Source: Pseudomonadota bacterium (lineage in GTDB: Bacteria; Pseudomonadota; Gammaproteobacteria; Steroidobacterales; JBCBZW01). From it: a stretch of DNA of 64,000 bases. The notes below the pieces were generated by a model. That model was given only the letters and a program-made list of their open reading frames with translations. It was not told the origin of the DNA and ran no database searches. The first letter of the stretch is position 1. Every line of letters begins with the position of its first letter. A program made the translations under genes and the position numbers. The stretch is taken from contig JBCBZW010000008.1 in assembly GCA_039815145.1 (NCBI GenBank), positions 26,239 through 90,238 of the forward strand, written 5' to 3'. Shown one piece after another: positions 16,772-26,010 of this stretch.

Positions 16772-19537
16772 ATGGAAAAGACCTTCGACCCGCAGGCCAT
16801 CGAGAAGGATTGCTACGCCCGCTGGGAAGCCGACGGCTGCTTCGCGCCGAGCGGCAGCGGCGAGCCCTACTGCATCATGATCCCGCCGCCCAACGTGACC
16901 GGTACGCTGCACATGGGGCACGCGTTTCAGGACACGATCATGGACGCCCTCACCCGCTACCACCGCATGGCGGGCCGCGACACCCTGTGGCAGATGGGCA
17001 CGGACCACGCCGGCATCGCCACCCAGATGGTGGTGGAGCGCCAGCTCAACGCCGAGGGCAAGAGCAAGCACGACCTCGGCCGCGACGCCTTCATCGAACG
17101 GGTATGGAAGTGGAAGGGTGAGTCCGGCGGCGCCATCGGTGAGCAGCTGCGCCGCCTCGGGGCCTCCGTCGACTGGACGCGCGAGCGCTTCACGATGGAG
17201 CCGGCCCTGTCGAAGGCGGTGACGGAGGTTTTCGTCAAGCTCCACGAAGATGGCCTGATCTACCGCGGCAAGCGCCTGGTGAACTGGGACCCCGTGCTGC
17301 ACACGGCCCTGTCCGATCTGGAGGTGGTGTCGACGGAGGAGTCCGGCCACCTCTGGCACCTGCGCTATCCCTTGAGCGATGGCAGCGGTCAGGTGATCGT
17401 CGCCACCACGCGCCCGGAGACCATGCTCGGCGATGTCGCCGTGGCCGTGCACCCCGAAGACGAGCGCTACACGCACCTGATCGGCAAGACCATCGACCTG
17501 CCCCTCACGGACCGCAAGATCCCCGTGATCGCTGACGACTACGTCGATCCGGAGTTCGGCAGCGGCTGCGTCAAGATCACCCCGGCCCACGACTTCAACG
17601 ACTACGAGATCGGTAAGCGTCACGGCCTGGAGATGATCACGGTGTTGGACTTCGATGCGAAGCTCAACGATGCCGTCCCCGAGACCTATCAGGGCCTGCC
17701 CCGCTTCGAAGCGCGCAAGCGCATCGTGGCCGACCTCGATGCCGCGGGCTTGCTCGAGCGCATCGACGATCACAAGTCCGCCGTGCCCCGTGGCGATCGC
17801 AGCGGCGAGGTGCTCGAGCCTCTACTCACAGACCAGTGGTACGTGAGCGCCAAGCCCCTCGCCGATCCCGCTATCGACGCCGTTAAGTCCGGTCGCATCC
17901 GCTTCGTGCCGGCGAACTGGGACCGCACCTACTACGAGTGGATGAACAACATCCAGGACTGGTGCATCTCGCGCCAGCTCTGGTGGGGCCATCGCATCCC
18001 GGCCTGGTACACGGAGGACGGCGAGGTCATCGTCGCGCGCAGCGAAGAGGAAGCGCGCGCCAAAGCTGGGCTCAGCGCGGACGCACCCCTGCGCCAGGAC
18101 GACGACGTCCTCGACACCTGGTTCTCCTCCGCCCTGTGGCCCTTCGCCACCCTGGGCTGGCCGGAGAAGACCCCGGAACTGCAGCGCTACTACCCGACCA
18201 GCGTGCTGGTCACGGGCTTCGACATCATCTTCTTCTGGGTTGCTCGCATGGTCATGATGGGCCTGCGCTTCATGGACGACGTGCCCTTCCACGAGATCTA
18301 CATCCACGGCCTGGTGCGCGACTCAGACGGCCAGAAGATGTCCAAGTCCAAGGGCAACGTGCTCGATCCCCTGGACCTCATCGACGGCACCACCCTCGAC
18401 GCCCTGCTCGAGAAGCGCACCTCCAAGCTCATGCAGCCGGCCATGGCCAAGGCCATCGAGAAGACCACGCGCAAGCAGTTCCCCGACGGCATCCCGGCCT
18501 TCGGCACGGACGCCCTGCGCTTCACCTTCATGGCCATGGCCACCACGGGGCGCGACATCCGTTTCGACATGGGCCGCATCGAAGGCTACCGAAACTTCTG
18601 CAACAAGCTGTGGAACGCCACCCGCTACGTGCTGATGAACTGCGAGGACAAGCCGCGCGGGGGCGAGGACATGGTGCTCGCCGACGCCGACCTGTGGATC
18701 CGCTCGCGCTTGCATCGCACGATCCGCGAGGTGCAGGAGAACTTCGCCACCTATCGCTTCGACCTGGCCTCCCAGGCCCTTTACGAGTTCACCTGGAACG
18801 AGTTCTGCGACTGGTACCTGGAGCTCACCAAACCCATTCTGCGCGACGCGGACGATCACTCCCCCGAGGCCCGTGGCACCCGTTGGGCGATGCTCGACGT
18901 GCTGGAGGCCCTGCTGCGCGCCCTGCACCCGATGATGCCATTCATCACCGACGAGCTGTGGCGACGCGTGGCCCCGCTGGTGGAGCGCGGCGCGGACACG
19001 GTGATGAGCCAGCCCTACCCCGAAGCGGGGAACTATGTCCGGGATCTCGACGCCGAACGGAATATGGACTGGGTCACGGACTTCGTCCTCGGCATCCGGC
19101 AGATTCGTGGCGAGATGGATATCTCTCCGTCCCGCGCCCTGCCGGCGGTGCTGCAGGATGCCAGCGATGCAGACCGCGAGCGCCTCGGGCGATACGCGGC
19201 CCTGCTGTCGCGGCTTGCGAACCTCGAGCAGATCGACGTGCTCGACGCGGGGGCGGTGCCTGACCTGTCCGCCACTGCCTTGCTCGGCGACATGCGCTTG
19301 TGTGTCCCCCTCGAGGGACTGGTGGACATCGGGGCGGAGATCGCGAGACTGGAAAAGCAGCTCGCCAAGCAGCGTAGCGAACACCAGAAGGTGAGCGCGA
19401 AGCTGGGCAACGCGAAATTTGTCGATCGTGCCCCGGCAGATGTCGTTGAGGAACAGCGCCGTCGCGGCGCGGAGCTCGAGCGATTGGTGGCCAAGCTGGA
19501 GGACCAGCTAGGCGCCCTGCGCAAGGCCGGCGTATAG
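16772..19537 (+). CDS. valS: Valyl-tRNA synthetase
   Basis: A class I aminoacyl-tRNA synthetase of 921 residues. The ATG at 16772 gives [20 protein letters not shown]; a TTG five codons upstream is less likely. The HIGH-type motif [13 protein letters not shown] is at about 38-50, the editing domain includes [19 protein letters not shown], and the KMSKS loop QKMSKSKGN lies near 520-528. The C-terminal coiled coil begins near [31 protein letters not shown] (the stretch is typical of ValS) and ends the protein. Length matches the bacterial family. Confidence 0.98.
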   Translation: MEKTFDPQAIEKDCYARWEADGCFAPSGSGEPYCIMIPPPNVTGTLHMGHAFQDTIMDALTRYHRMAGRDTLWQMGTDHAGIATQMVVERQLNAEGKSKHDLGRDAFIERVWKWKGESGGAIGEQLRRLGASVDWTRERFTMEPALSKAVTEVFVKLHEDGLIYRGKRLVNWDPVLHTALSDLEVVSTEESGHLWHLRYPLSDGSGQVIVATTRPETMLGDVAVAVHPEDERYTHLIGKTIDLPLTDRKIPVIADDYVDPEFGSGCVKITPAHDFNDYEIGKRHGLEMITVLDFDAKLNDAVPETYQGLPRFEARKRIVADLDAAGLLERIDDHKSAVPRGDRSGEVLEPLLTDQWYVSAKPLADPAIDAVKSGRIRFVPANWDRTYYEWMNNIQDWCISRQLWWGHRIPAWYTEDGEVIVARSEEEARAKAGLSADAPLRQDDDVLDTWFSSALWPFATLGWPEKTPELQRYYPTSVLVTGFDIIFFWVARMVMMGLRFMDDVPFHEIYIHGLVRDSDGQKMSKSKGNVLDPLDLIDGTTLDALLEKRTSKLMQPAMAKAIEKTTRKQFPDGIPAFGTDALRFTFMAMATTGRDIRFDMGRIEGYRNFCNKLWNATRYVLMNCEDKPRGGEDMVLADADLWIRSRLHRTIREVQENFATYRFDLASQALYEFTWNEFCDWYLELTKPILRDADDHSPEARGTRWAMLDVLEALLRALHPMMPFITDELWRRVAPLVERGADTVMSQPYPEAGNYVRDLDAERNMDWVTDFVLGIRQIRGEMDISPSRALPAVLQDASDADRERLGRYAALLSRLANLEQIDVLDAGAVPDLSATALLGDMRLCVPLEGLVDIGAEIARLEKQLAKQRSEHQKVSAKLGNAKFVDRAPADVVEEQRRRGAELERLVAKLEDQLGALRKAGV

Positions 19538-19575
19538 CTGCCACAGCCTCGCGGGACTGGGATGCAACGGCCACG

Positions 19576-19591
19576 GATTCCGAGAGGAATC
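19576..19591 (+). terminator. Short hairpin between valS and the MoxR operon
   Basis: GATTCC and GGAATC pair around GAGA, 39 bases after the valS stop. The stem is only 6 bp and no T-run follows, so it is at best a weak or attenuating structure. Confidence 0.2.
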
Positions 19592-19614
19592 GGGCCACGG
19601 AGCCTACTGAACGG

Positions 19615-20589
19615 ATGGACCAAACGAGCATGCCAGCACGACCCGCAGCGCAGCCGGTACCCAACCCGGCCGCCACTTCCCTCGCCCGCAACGTCATCGA
19701 TCAACTGTCGAAGGTGATCCTGGGTAAGGAGTTGCAGCTGCAACTTGCCCTCACCTGCCTGATCTCCCGCGGCCACCTGCTCATCGAGGACTTGCCGGGC
19801 GTCGGCAAGACCACCCTGGCCCAAGCGCTCGCCCGCGTACTGGGCCTGAGCTTCCAGCGGGTGCAGTTCACCAGCGACATGCTGCCGGCGGACATCATCG
19901 GCGTGTCTGTCTACGAGCGAAACAGCGGCGAGTTCCGCTTCCACAAGGGCCCCGTCTTCGCCCAACTGGTGCTGGCGGACGAGGTGAACCGCGCCACGGC
20001 CAAGACCCAGAGCTCGCTGCTCGAGGCGATGGAGGAGTACCAGGTCACCGTCGACGGTCAGACCTACGCCCTGCCTCAGCCCTTCTTCGTGGTGGCGACG
20101 CAGAACCCGGCGCATCAGATCGGCACCTTCCCCCTGCCCGAGTCACAGCTCGATCGCTTTTTGATGAGCATGTCCCTCGGCTATCCGCCCGCCTCGCTCG
20201 AGCGCACGCTGATCTCCGGCGCCGATCGCCGCGAGATTCTCGACGGGCTCGAACCCAGCCTGGCCCTGGACGACTTCATCGCCCTGCAGCGCCTGGCCCC
20301 GAAGGTGCACCTCTCCGACCCGATCCTCGACTACATTCAGGCGATCGTGGCCTACACGCGCCAATCGCCCGAGTTCGACGCGGGCCTCTCGCCGCGTGCC
20401 GCTATCGCCTTAGGGCGCGCGGCCCAGGCCTGGGCCCTGATTCAGGGTCACCGGGGCGTGCTGCCGGAGGACGTGCAGGCCGTTGCACCGGCCGTGGTCG
20501 GCCATCGCCTGCGCCATCGCGATCAGACCGCTGGGCTCACGACCACAGAGCTCGGCGAGACCGTGATCGGCGCCGTCGCCATTCCTTAG
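19615..20589 (+). CDS. MoxR-family AAA+ ATPase
   Basis: A 324-residue cytosolic AAA+ protein of the MoxR/RavA class, thought to act as a chaperone for the DUF58 protein encoded next. It shows LLIEDLPGVGKTTLAQALA (Walker A about 61-67), QFTSDMLPADIIG, FAQLVLADEVNRA (Walker B), FVVATQNPAHQIGTFPLPESQLDRF (sensor 1 and arginine finger region) and a C-terminal lid domain with SPRAAIALGRAAQAWAL. It is the first gene of a three-gene rightward operon with DUF58 and a transglutaminase; the DUF58 start is 23 bases downstream. Confidence 0.93.
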   Translation: MDQTSMPARPAAQPVPNPAATSLARNVIDQLSKVILGKELQLQLALTCLISRGHLLIEDLPGVGKTTLAQALARVLGLSFQRVQFTSDMLPADIIGVSVYERNSGEFRFHKGPVFAQLVLADEVNRATAKTQSSLLEAMEEYQVTVDGQTYALPQPFFVVATQNPAHQIGTFPLPESQLDRFLMSMSLGYPPASLERTLISGADRREILDGLEPSLALDDFIALQRLAPKVHLSDPILDYIQAIVAYTRQSPEFDAGLSPRAAIALGRAAQAWALIQGHRGVLPEDVQAVAPAVVGHRLRHRDQTAGLTTTELGETVIGAVAIP

Positions 20590-20612
20590 GGGAGTCGCAC
20601 CACCCGCTCGCC

Positions 20613-21683
20613 ATGAAGGCCCTTACCCGCTTCATCAACGAGAAGGCGCAAGCTTGGGCCTTGGAGCGCCAGGGCGAGGATGAGCGCAGCGTCACCCTCA
20701 CTACGCGACGGGTCTACATCCTGCCCACAGGCCAGGGCCTCGCCTTCAGCGTCCTGTTACTAGCGATGTTGTTAGCATCCCTGAACTACAATAACAGCCT
20801 CGGCCTGGCCCTCACCTTCACCTTGGGTGGGTTGGCCGTGGTGGCCATGCACCATTGCCACCACAATATGGTCGGCCTCACGATTCGCCTGGTGGACGTG
20901 GAGCCCGTCTTCGCCGGCCAACGCGCCGAGTTTCGCTTCGCCCTCGAGGGGCGTGGCCGGCACGAGCGCTACCAGTTCCAGCTGTACACCGACGGCAACC
21001 CGCCGGGCAGCGCAGAGCCCAGCACCGTCTACAGCGCCATCGCGGATGTGCCCGACGAGGAAGACCGTACGATGATCCTGTCCGTGCCGACGCATCGTCG
21101 CGGACGCCAGAGCCTGGCCCGGGTGGGCGTCACCACGCGCTTTCCCTTCGGCCTGTTTCGTGCCTGGAGCTGGCTGCACATGGATGGCGCGGTGCTCGTC
21201 TACCCGAGCCCGGCGACCGACGCACCGCCCTACGCGGCCGGTGAGGGCGACACCGAGGGCAGCGTCAACGAGCAGCGCGGTGAGGAGGACTTCGCGGGGC
21301 TTCGCAGCTTTCAGGGCGGCGACTCGCCTCGCCACATCGCCTGGAAGGCCTACGCACGCGACGACGAACCTCGGGTCAAGCGCTACGCCGGCGTCGCCGT
21401 CGCCACCACCTGGCTCGATTTCGATGCGCTGACCGAGTCCGATCCGGAGCGACGCCTCGAGCAGCTCACCCGTCAGGTCCTCGATGCTCAGGCCGCCGGC
21501 CACCCCTACGGCCTGCGCCTGCCGGGCGAGGTGCGCATCAGCCCGGATCTGAGCGCTGCCCATCAGGAGCGCTGCCTGAGCGCCCTCGCCATGTGCACGT
21601 TCGGGGCCCCGCAAACGACCGCCGGGCCCGTCGCGCATGCCTTCACGCCTCCTGGCCCCACCCAGTCGGTCGCCGCGGGATGA
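20613..21683 (+). CDS. DUF58 domain protein
   Basis: A 356-residue membrane-anchored protein. Two hydrophobic segments (about 34-80: GLAFSVLLLAMLLASLNYNN and LALTFTLGGLAVVAM) are followed by a beta-rich and then vWA-like cytosolic part with the DUF58 hallmark FQGGDSPRHIAWKAYAR. Upstream is RVGVTTRFPFGLFRAWSW, also typical. DUF58 proteins pair with MoxR ATPases and with TgpA-like transglutaminases, but their biochemical role is not settled. The stop overlaps the next start (ATGA). Confidence 0.9.
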   Translation: MKALTRFINEKAQAWALERQGEDERSVTLTTRRVYILPTGQGLAFSVLLLAMLLASLNYNNSLGLALTFTLGGLAVVAMHHCHHNMVGLTIRLVDVEPVFAGQRAEFRFALEGRGRHERYQFQLYTDGNPPGSAEPSTVYSAIADVPDEEDRTMILSVPTHRRGRQSLARVGVTTRFPFGLFRAWSWLHMDGAVLVYPSPATDAPPYAAGEGDTEGSVNEQRGEEDFAGLRSFQGGDSPRHIAWKAYARDDEPRVKRYAGVAVATTWLDFDALTESDPERRLEQLTRQVLDAQAAGHPYGLRLPGEVRISPDLSAAHQERCLSALAMCTFGAPQTTAGPVAHAFTPPGPTQSVAAG

Positions 21684-23689
21684 GCAGCCAACGCCTGTCG
21701 GCGAACACGCTCACCGCCCAACACCTCGGTTGGGTGCTAGTGGCGAGCGCGCTCGCCTTCCTGCCCCACATCACCCATCTGCCGCCTTGGGTATCCGCCC
21801 TCGCCGCCCTGGTGTCCGTGTGGCGCTACGCCGCCCACCTGCGCGGTTGGGGACTACCGCCGATGCTGCTGCGCTCGGTGCTGGTGGCCGTGAGCTTCAC
21901 GGGTGTACTGGTGCAGTACCAGACGGTGAACGGCATCGAAGCGGGCAGTGCCCTGCTCTGCGTCATGGCGGTCATGAAGCTCACAGAGACCCGGACGGCC
22001 CGTGATCTCGTGGTGCTCATCTACATCGCCTACTTCCTGATCGCCGCCCAGTTCCTCTACGAGCAGACCGTGTGGATGCTGATCTGGGCGGTACCGAGCA
22101 TCTGGTTGCTGAGCGCCACGCTGCTGCAGGTCAACCACCAGGGTCGTTTGCTGGCGATCAAACCTGCGCTCTCCCTGAGTGGCCGCATGCTGCTGCATGC
22201 CTTGCCCCTCATGCTCGCCCTGTTTCTCCTGTTCCCGCGCATGCAAGGCTCCTTCTGGGCCATCGAAGCTCCGAGCAAGCGTGGTCTCACGGGGCTCAGC
22301 GACAAGCTCGAGCTGGGCTCGATCAGCGAGCTGATTCAGTCGAACGAGGTGGCCTTCCGCGTGCGCTTCGACGGCGAGGTGCCCGATCGCCCGCAACGCT
22401 ACTGGCGAGGGCCCGTGCTCGATCACTTCGACGGTCGCACCTGGACCCCCGGCGCCACGGCTCAATCCCCGGGCGCCACGCCGGACGTGGTGCTCGATGG
22501 CCCCCGCGTCACCTACGAGCTGACGCTGGAGCCTCAGATCGGTCGCTACCTGTTCGCCCTGGAAGCGCCGGACCCCCTCGCGGTGATGTCCGTGGACGCC
22601 ATGCTCACCCAGGACTATCAGATCCTCGCCCGCCGCGACCTCACCGACCGCACCCGCGTGCGCCTGGTGAGCTACCCCGAGGCCCAGGTCAACCACATGA
22701 CCCGAGCCCTGCGCCAGCGCACCCTCGACCTCCCGCCGGGCAACCCCCGCGCCCGCGAGCTGGCCGCGCAGCTGGTGCAAGATGCCGGCGGCCGGACCAG
22801 CCAGGTCGTGGCCTCAGCCCTGGAGCTGTTTCGCGAGCAACCCTTCTACTACACGCTGCGCCCGGGCGAACTGCGCGGCAATCGCATCGATCAATTCCTC
22901 TTCGACACGCGCCGCGGCTTCTGCGAGCACTACGCCTCGTCGTTCACCTTTCTGATGCGCGCCGCCGGCATTCCCGCGCGCGTGGTCACGGGCTATCAGG
23001 GCGGCGAGCTCAACACCTCCGTGCTCCTCGGCGGCCACCTCACCGTGCGCCAATCGGACGCCCACGCCTGGGCCGAAGTCTGGTTGCGCGGAAGGGGCTG
23101 GGTGCGGGTCGACCCCACCGGCTACGTGGCCCCGGAGCGGATCGACTCCGGCATCGGTGAAGCCCTGCCCGAGCTACACAAGGGCTTCGGCAGTCTGCCA
23201 CTGCTCTCGGGCCTCCGGCAGACCTGGGACGGCGTCAACCACGCCTGGAACGATTGGGTGCTCGGCTACGGGCCCAGCCGTCAGAACAGCCTGATGGAAC
23301 ATCTCGGCGTGAAGAAGCCCGATGCCTACAAGCTGGTCGGCTTGCTCGCCATCGCCCTCGGCGTGATCGGCGCCGCCCTCTACCTGGTGCTGGAATGGCG
23401 GGGACGACCCGCCCGCCCCGCCCCGGCGAGTCGGCTCTATGAACGCTTCTGCCGTCGCCTGGCGAAGCGCGACCTGGCGCGGGCACCCGAGGAGGCACCG
23501 AGGGATTTTGCTAGGCGTGTCGGGGAACACCGCCCCGACCTGGCGGAGCGCGCGAAGGTGATCACCGAGTTGTACCTCGCCCTGCGCTACCTGCCAGACG
23601 GGCACACCAAGCAGGCGCTCGACGATCTCCGTCGTCAGGTGAGGGAGTTTCGCGTCGCTCAGGCGCCTCCGGCCGCAGGTCCGGCCTGA
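21680..23689 (+). CDS. TgpA-like membrane transglutaminase (DUF3488/transglutaminase core)
   Basis: A 669-residue protein with about six N-terminal transmembrane helices (within residues 10-185), a periplasmic region with a transglutaminase/protease-like core, a further helix near 555-575 (LVGLLAIALGVIGAALYLVL) and a cytoplasmic tail. The catalytic triad is visible as GFCEHYASS (Cys about 415), DAHAWAEVW (His about 461) and RVDPTGYV (Asp about 478). ATG at 21680 overlaps the DUF58 stop and leads directly into the first helix; an in-frame upstream extension is rejected. TgpA of Pseudomonas aeruginosa is essential and periplasmic; the substrate here is unknown. The gene ends 17 bases from the convergent hydrolase gene. 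Confidence 0.92.
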   Translation: MSSQRLSANTLTAQHLGWVLVASALAFLPHITHLPPWVSALAALVSVWRYAAHLRGWGLPPMLLRSVLVAVSFTGVLVQYQTVNGIEAGSALLCVMAVMKLTETRTARDLVVLIYIAYFLIAAQFLYEQTVWMLIWAVPSIWLLSATLLQVNHQGRLLAIKPALSLSGRMLLHALPLMLALFLLFPRMQGSFWAIEAPSKRGLTGLSDKLELGSISELIQSNEVAFRVRFDGEVPDRPQRYWRGPVLDHFDGRTWTPGATAQSPGATPDVVLDGPRVTYELTLEPQIGRYLFALEAPDPLAVMSVDAMLTQDYQILARRDLTDRTRVRLVSYPEAQVNHMTRALRQRTLDLPPGNPRARELAAQLVQDAGGRTSQVVASALELFREQPFYYTLRPGELRGNRIDQFLFDTRRGFCEHYASSFTFLMRAAGIPARVVTGYQGGELNTSVLLGGHLTVRQSDAHAWAEVWLRGRGWVRVDPTGYVAPERIDSGIGEALPELHKGFGSLPLLSGLRQTWDGVNHAWNDWVLGYGPSRQNSLMEHLGVKKPDAYKLVGLLAIALGVIGAALYLVLEWRGRPARPAPASRLYERFCRRLAKRDLARAPEEAPRDFARRVGEHRPDLAERAKVITELYLALRYLPDGHTKQALDDLRRQVREFRVAQAPPAAGPA

Positions 23690-23706
23690 ACGAAGGCACG
23701 AGCGTG

Positions 23707-24573
23707 CTAGCAGCCGTCCAGCCACTCCTGGGTCCAGTCCGCCACCCGGTCACGCCACGCGGCGCTGGAGAAGGTGTGGGTCGCTTCCGGCAGGTCGCGG
23801 TGACTCCATGAGGGGCGTTCGAGCAACTCGCGCCAGTCCGCGTGGTCACGCGCGAGGTCGGCGAACTCGGCGGCCGTCAGGTCGTTGCCGCTCAGCACGA
23901 GCAGCACCTCACCCTCGAAGCGCTCCATGCCGAGGCGCATCCGCTCCGGGAACGGCAAGCTCATGTCGTCCGGCCCGCCCGCATCGCCCTTCGATCGACG
24001 TCCGCCTCGACTGACCGCCAGGTTACGCACGAACTCGGACAGGGACTTGAACACATTGACGCGGCCCTGCAGCAACCCGCGCCAGAAATCCCCGTTCGTG
24101 AGACGCTGCAGATAGTAGTGGCGTACGAAGGTCTTGGCCTGGGTCGCCTGGGTGCGCACCCAGGGATTGAGCAGCACCACGCCCGACACCTTCGGCATGC
24201 GCCAGGCATTGAGCATGATCGCCGCTGCGGCATCACACAGGCCCCACAGCACGATGCCGTCCAACTCGGGGTGGGACCGCTCCAGCGCATCCACCGCCGC
24301 GCGGATGTCGGGGGTGAGATGCTCGAATCCTGCGTACTCCCCCTCGCTGTCCCCGGCGCCTCGAAGATCGAAGCGAAAGGTGGGGTAGCCAGCGTTAGCT
24401 AACGCTCGCGCTAGGAGGGTGAATTGGCGATGGCTACCGACGCGCGTCTGCGGGCCGCCGACGATGACGATGACGCCGAGCTTACGCGGTGCTGCGCCGG
24501 CGGCCGGATCGCTTAGGACCCCAGCCAACGCGGCTCCGTCGCAGTCGAATTTCACGGCTTGCAGCGCGGCCAT
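23707..24573 (-). CDS. Exosortase A system-associated alpha/beta hydrolase 1
   Basis: A 288-residue alpha/beta-hydrolase-fold protein resembling the TIGR03100 hydrolases that accompany XrtA loci. The fold is shown by VIVIVGGPQTRVGSHRQF (oxyanion region), FRFDLRGAGDSEGEYAGFEHL, and a late histidine in LPEATHTFSS. The nucleophile elbow reads GLCDAA, so a cysteine (about 113) occupies the usual serine position. The ATG at 24573 is one base after the preceding stop. It is the last gene of the acp-hydrolase2-hydrolase1 leftward operon. The substrate is unknown; association with the carrier protein suggests an acyl or lipid intermediate of the EPS system, which is inference. Confidence 0.82.
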   Translation of the reverse strand: MAALQAVKFDCDGAALAGVLSDPAAGAAPRKLGVIVIVGGPQTRVGSHRQFTLLARALANAGYPTFRFDLRGAGDSEGEYAGFEHLTPDIRAAVDALERSHPELDGIVLWGLCDAAAAIMLNAWRMPKVSGVVLLNPWVRTQATQAKTFVRHYYLQRLTNGDFWRGLLQGRVNVFKSLSEFVRNLAVSRGGRRSKGDAGGPDDMSLPFPERMRLGMERFEGEVLLVLSGNDLTAAEFADLARDHADWRELLERPSWSHRDLPEATHTFSSAAWRDRVADWTQEWLDGC

Positions 24574-24574
24574 G

Positions 24575-25465
24575 TTAGGCCGAGTCCGCTTTAGGTGAGC
24601 GGCGACCAAAGGAGCCGCGTGCCTCACGCCAGCCATCACCGAGCTGGGCACAGTGCTCCACCAGGGCAGTGGAGACGGCCACTTCAGGCGTGCTCCAGAA
24701 GCTCGGGCCGACCACCTTCTCATCATCCACCCACACGCCCGCGGCGTCCCACACGCCGATGAGCTTGCGCGAGGCGGGACTGAAGGGGCGCCCTTCGGCC
24801 GCGACGACCTCTGCCCAGTGCACGGGAACCGTTGGTGCCACCTTGAGCAGGTCCAGCGCGTCGAGCGCTTCGCACATGGCGCCGGAGAAGGTGTAGCCGC
24901 CGATCTCCACTCGCTGGCCCGCTGCGAGCAGTTCCCGCAGCTCGCCGGTGTTTTGCCCGCTGTCGCCATCATCACCGCCCGCAAGGCGGTCGGCCACCAG
25001 GCGCATGCGCAGGAAGGAGGTCACGAAGGCCTTGCCCTTGACCACCGGTTGCCACAGCAACAGGCGCTCTGCCTGCGCCGCCTCGGCCGCGGCCACGGCG
25101 AGGGCGGCGCCGGTGCGCAGCCCCCAGAACACCAGGTGCTCGAGGCCGCGCTCCTCGCGCATCCACGCGGCGGCCGCCTTGAGGTCCTCAACCCAGCCCG
25201 CCCAGGAAGCGGCCGCGAATTCGCCCTCACTGTCGCCCGTGCCGAAGAGGTCGACGATGAGCACCTCGTGGCCGGCTGCGGCCAGAGCCGATGCCGCGAG
25301 ACGTACGGTCCGGCGGGTCTTGTTCAGCTCTTCTGCGAATGGCGCACAGAAGATCACGCCACGCGTCTTGGGATGTCGCTCAGCGGGGAAAACGTGCAGG
25401 GCGAACAGATCGCCTTGCGGGCCAGCAAGGAAGTGGGGCTGCCAATCGGTGGGCTCGGCGCTCAC
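24575..25465 (-). CDS. Exosortase A system-associated alpha/beta hydrolase 2
   Basis: A 296-residue protein with the alpha/beta-hydrolase layout of TIGR03101 proteins: GVIFCAPFAEELNKTRRTVR, VLIVDLFGTGDSEGEF, then strand 5 LVFWGLRTGAALA. The elbow position where a serine is expected is arginine (about 117, GLRTGA), so catalysis by the classical mechanism is doubtful unless another residue serves. The GTG start at 25465 overlaps the acyl carrier protein stop (GTGA), indicating tight coupling. The C-terminal region (VVGPSFWSTPEVAVSTALVE) is hydrolase-like but lacks an obvious catalytic histidine motif. It is most likely a specialised, possibly non-hydrolytic, member of the EPS system. Confidence 0.8.
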   Translation of the reverse strand: MSAEPTDWQPHFLAGPQGDLFALHVFPAERHPKTRGVIFCAPFAEELNKTRRTVRLAASALAAAGHEVLIVDLFGTGDSEGEFAAASWAGWVEDLKAAAAWMREERGLEHLVFWGLRTGAALAVAAAEAAQAERLLLWQPVVKGKAFVTSFLRMRLVADRLAGGDDGDSGQNTGELRELLAAGQRVEIGGYTFSGAMCEALDALDLLKVAPTVPVHWAEVVAAEGRPFSPASRKLIGVWDAAGVWVDDEKVVGPSFWSTPEVAVSTALVEHCAQLGDGWREARGSFGRRSPKADSA

Positions 25466-25707
25466 GCGAGCTTCGCGTCCACCAGGTCGACCAGCGTGCC
25501 AAGGGACTCGAGGGCGCCGCCCAACTCGTCGTCATCGAACTCCACATCGAAGTGCTCACCGAGCACCGTCAGTACGTGGATCACCGCATAGGAGTCGAGC
25601 TCGGGGATCTCCCCGACCAGCGGCGTCTCGCGCGTCCATTCGGCGGGTAGATCGCCGAGTTGCAGCGCATCGCCCACCAGGTCTCTAACCTCTTCGAAGG
25701 AAGACAA
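25462..25707 (-). CDS. Acyl carrier protein, exosortase A locus
   Basis: An 81-residue carrier protein when started at TTG 25707, which has a Shine-Dalgarno-like AGAGG nine bases upstream and gives the standard ACP length. The frame continues upstream to 25800 but that part overlaps the inverted repeat and looks non-coding. The phosphopantetheine site is ELDSYAVIHVL with Ser at about 39, inside a typical four-helix ACP pattern (FEEVRDLVGDALQLG and an acidic helix FDVEFDDDELGGALESLGTLVDLV). It heads an operon with two alpha/beta hydrolases and likely carries the acyl group handled by that set. Confidence 0.82.
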   Translation of the reverse strand: MSSFEEVRDLVGDALQLGDLPAEWTRETPLVGEIPELDSYAVIHVLTVLGEHFDVEFDDDELGGALESLGTLVDLVDAKLA

Positions 25708-26010
25708 CTTGGGATACCTCTTGGGATCGTCGCGCACGGGCGACGTCGAACGTGAAAGCCGCGATTGTACGGATTGGACCGGCGCTAATCTACGGTCCAA
25801 TCGACGACGATTGTGGCACTTTGAGCGTCTGCGGCAGGAGCTTTGGCCACTTGTACGCGACCTTCAGTGCTTGTCCAGTACATCGGTCACAGAAGGCGAT
25901 CTGGGGGTGCCAGCACGCCGTTACAAGACGTGTCAGGCGGACCTGCCACACGGTGCTCCGGGGCGGGCATGAGGTATCATCGCGCCTCTGGCGCAATCTC
26001 ACCCAGCCCT
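25708..26010. promoter_or_regulatory. Divergent intergenic region between acp and the deacetylase
   Basis: 303 bases separate the divergent starts of the carrier-protein operon and the NodB-type deacetylase. The only strong structure is the inverted repeat at 25772-25802. No sigma-54 -24/-12 site of the kind expected for PrsR control was found by eye, and no recognisable gene lies here. Confidence 0.5.
25772..25802. promoter_or_regulatory. Perfect 10-bp inverted repeat
   Basis: GATTGGACCG (25772-25781) and CGGTCCAATC (25793-25802) are perfect inverse copies separated by 11 bases. The site is 65 bases upstream of the acp start and about 210 bases upstream of the deacetylase. The spacing (21 bases centre to centre, two helical turns) suits a dimeric repressor or activator operator. 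A transcript hairpin is the alternative. Confidence 0.45.

Noticed and set aside
16739..19384. Long leftward open frames across valS
   Set aside because: They are shadows of valS; their residue composition (rich in His, Val, Gly, Arg) shows no family pattern.
25708..26010. Sigma-54 promoter for the PrsR regulon (a TGGCAC hexamer near 25811)
   Set aside because: TGGCAC is present but no TTGC element follows at the required distance; I found no convincing -24/-12 site here or in the EPS leader.
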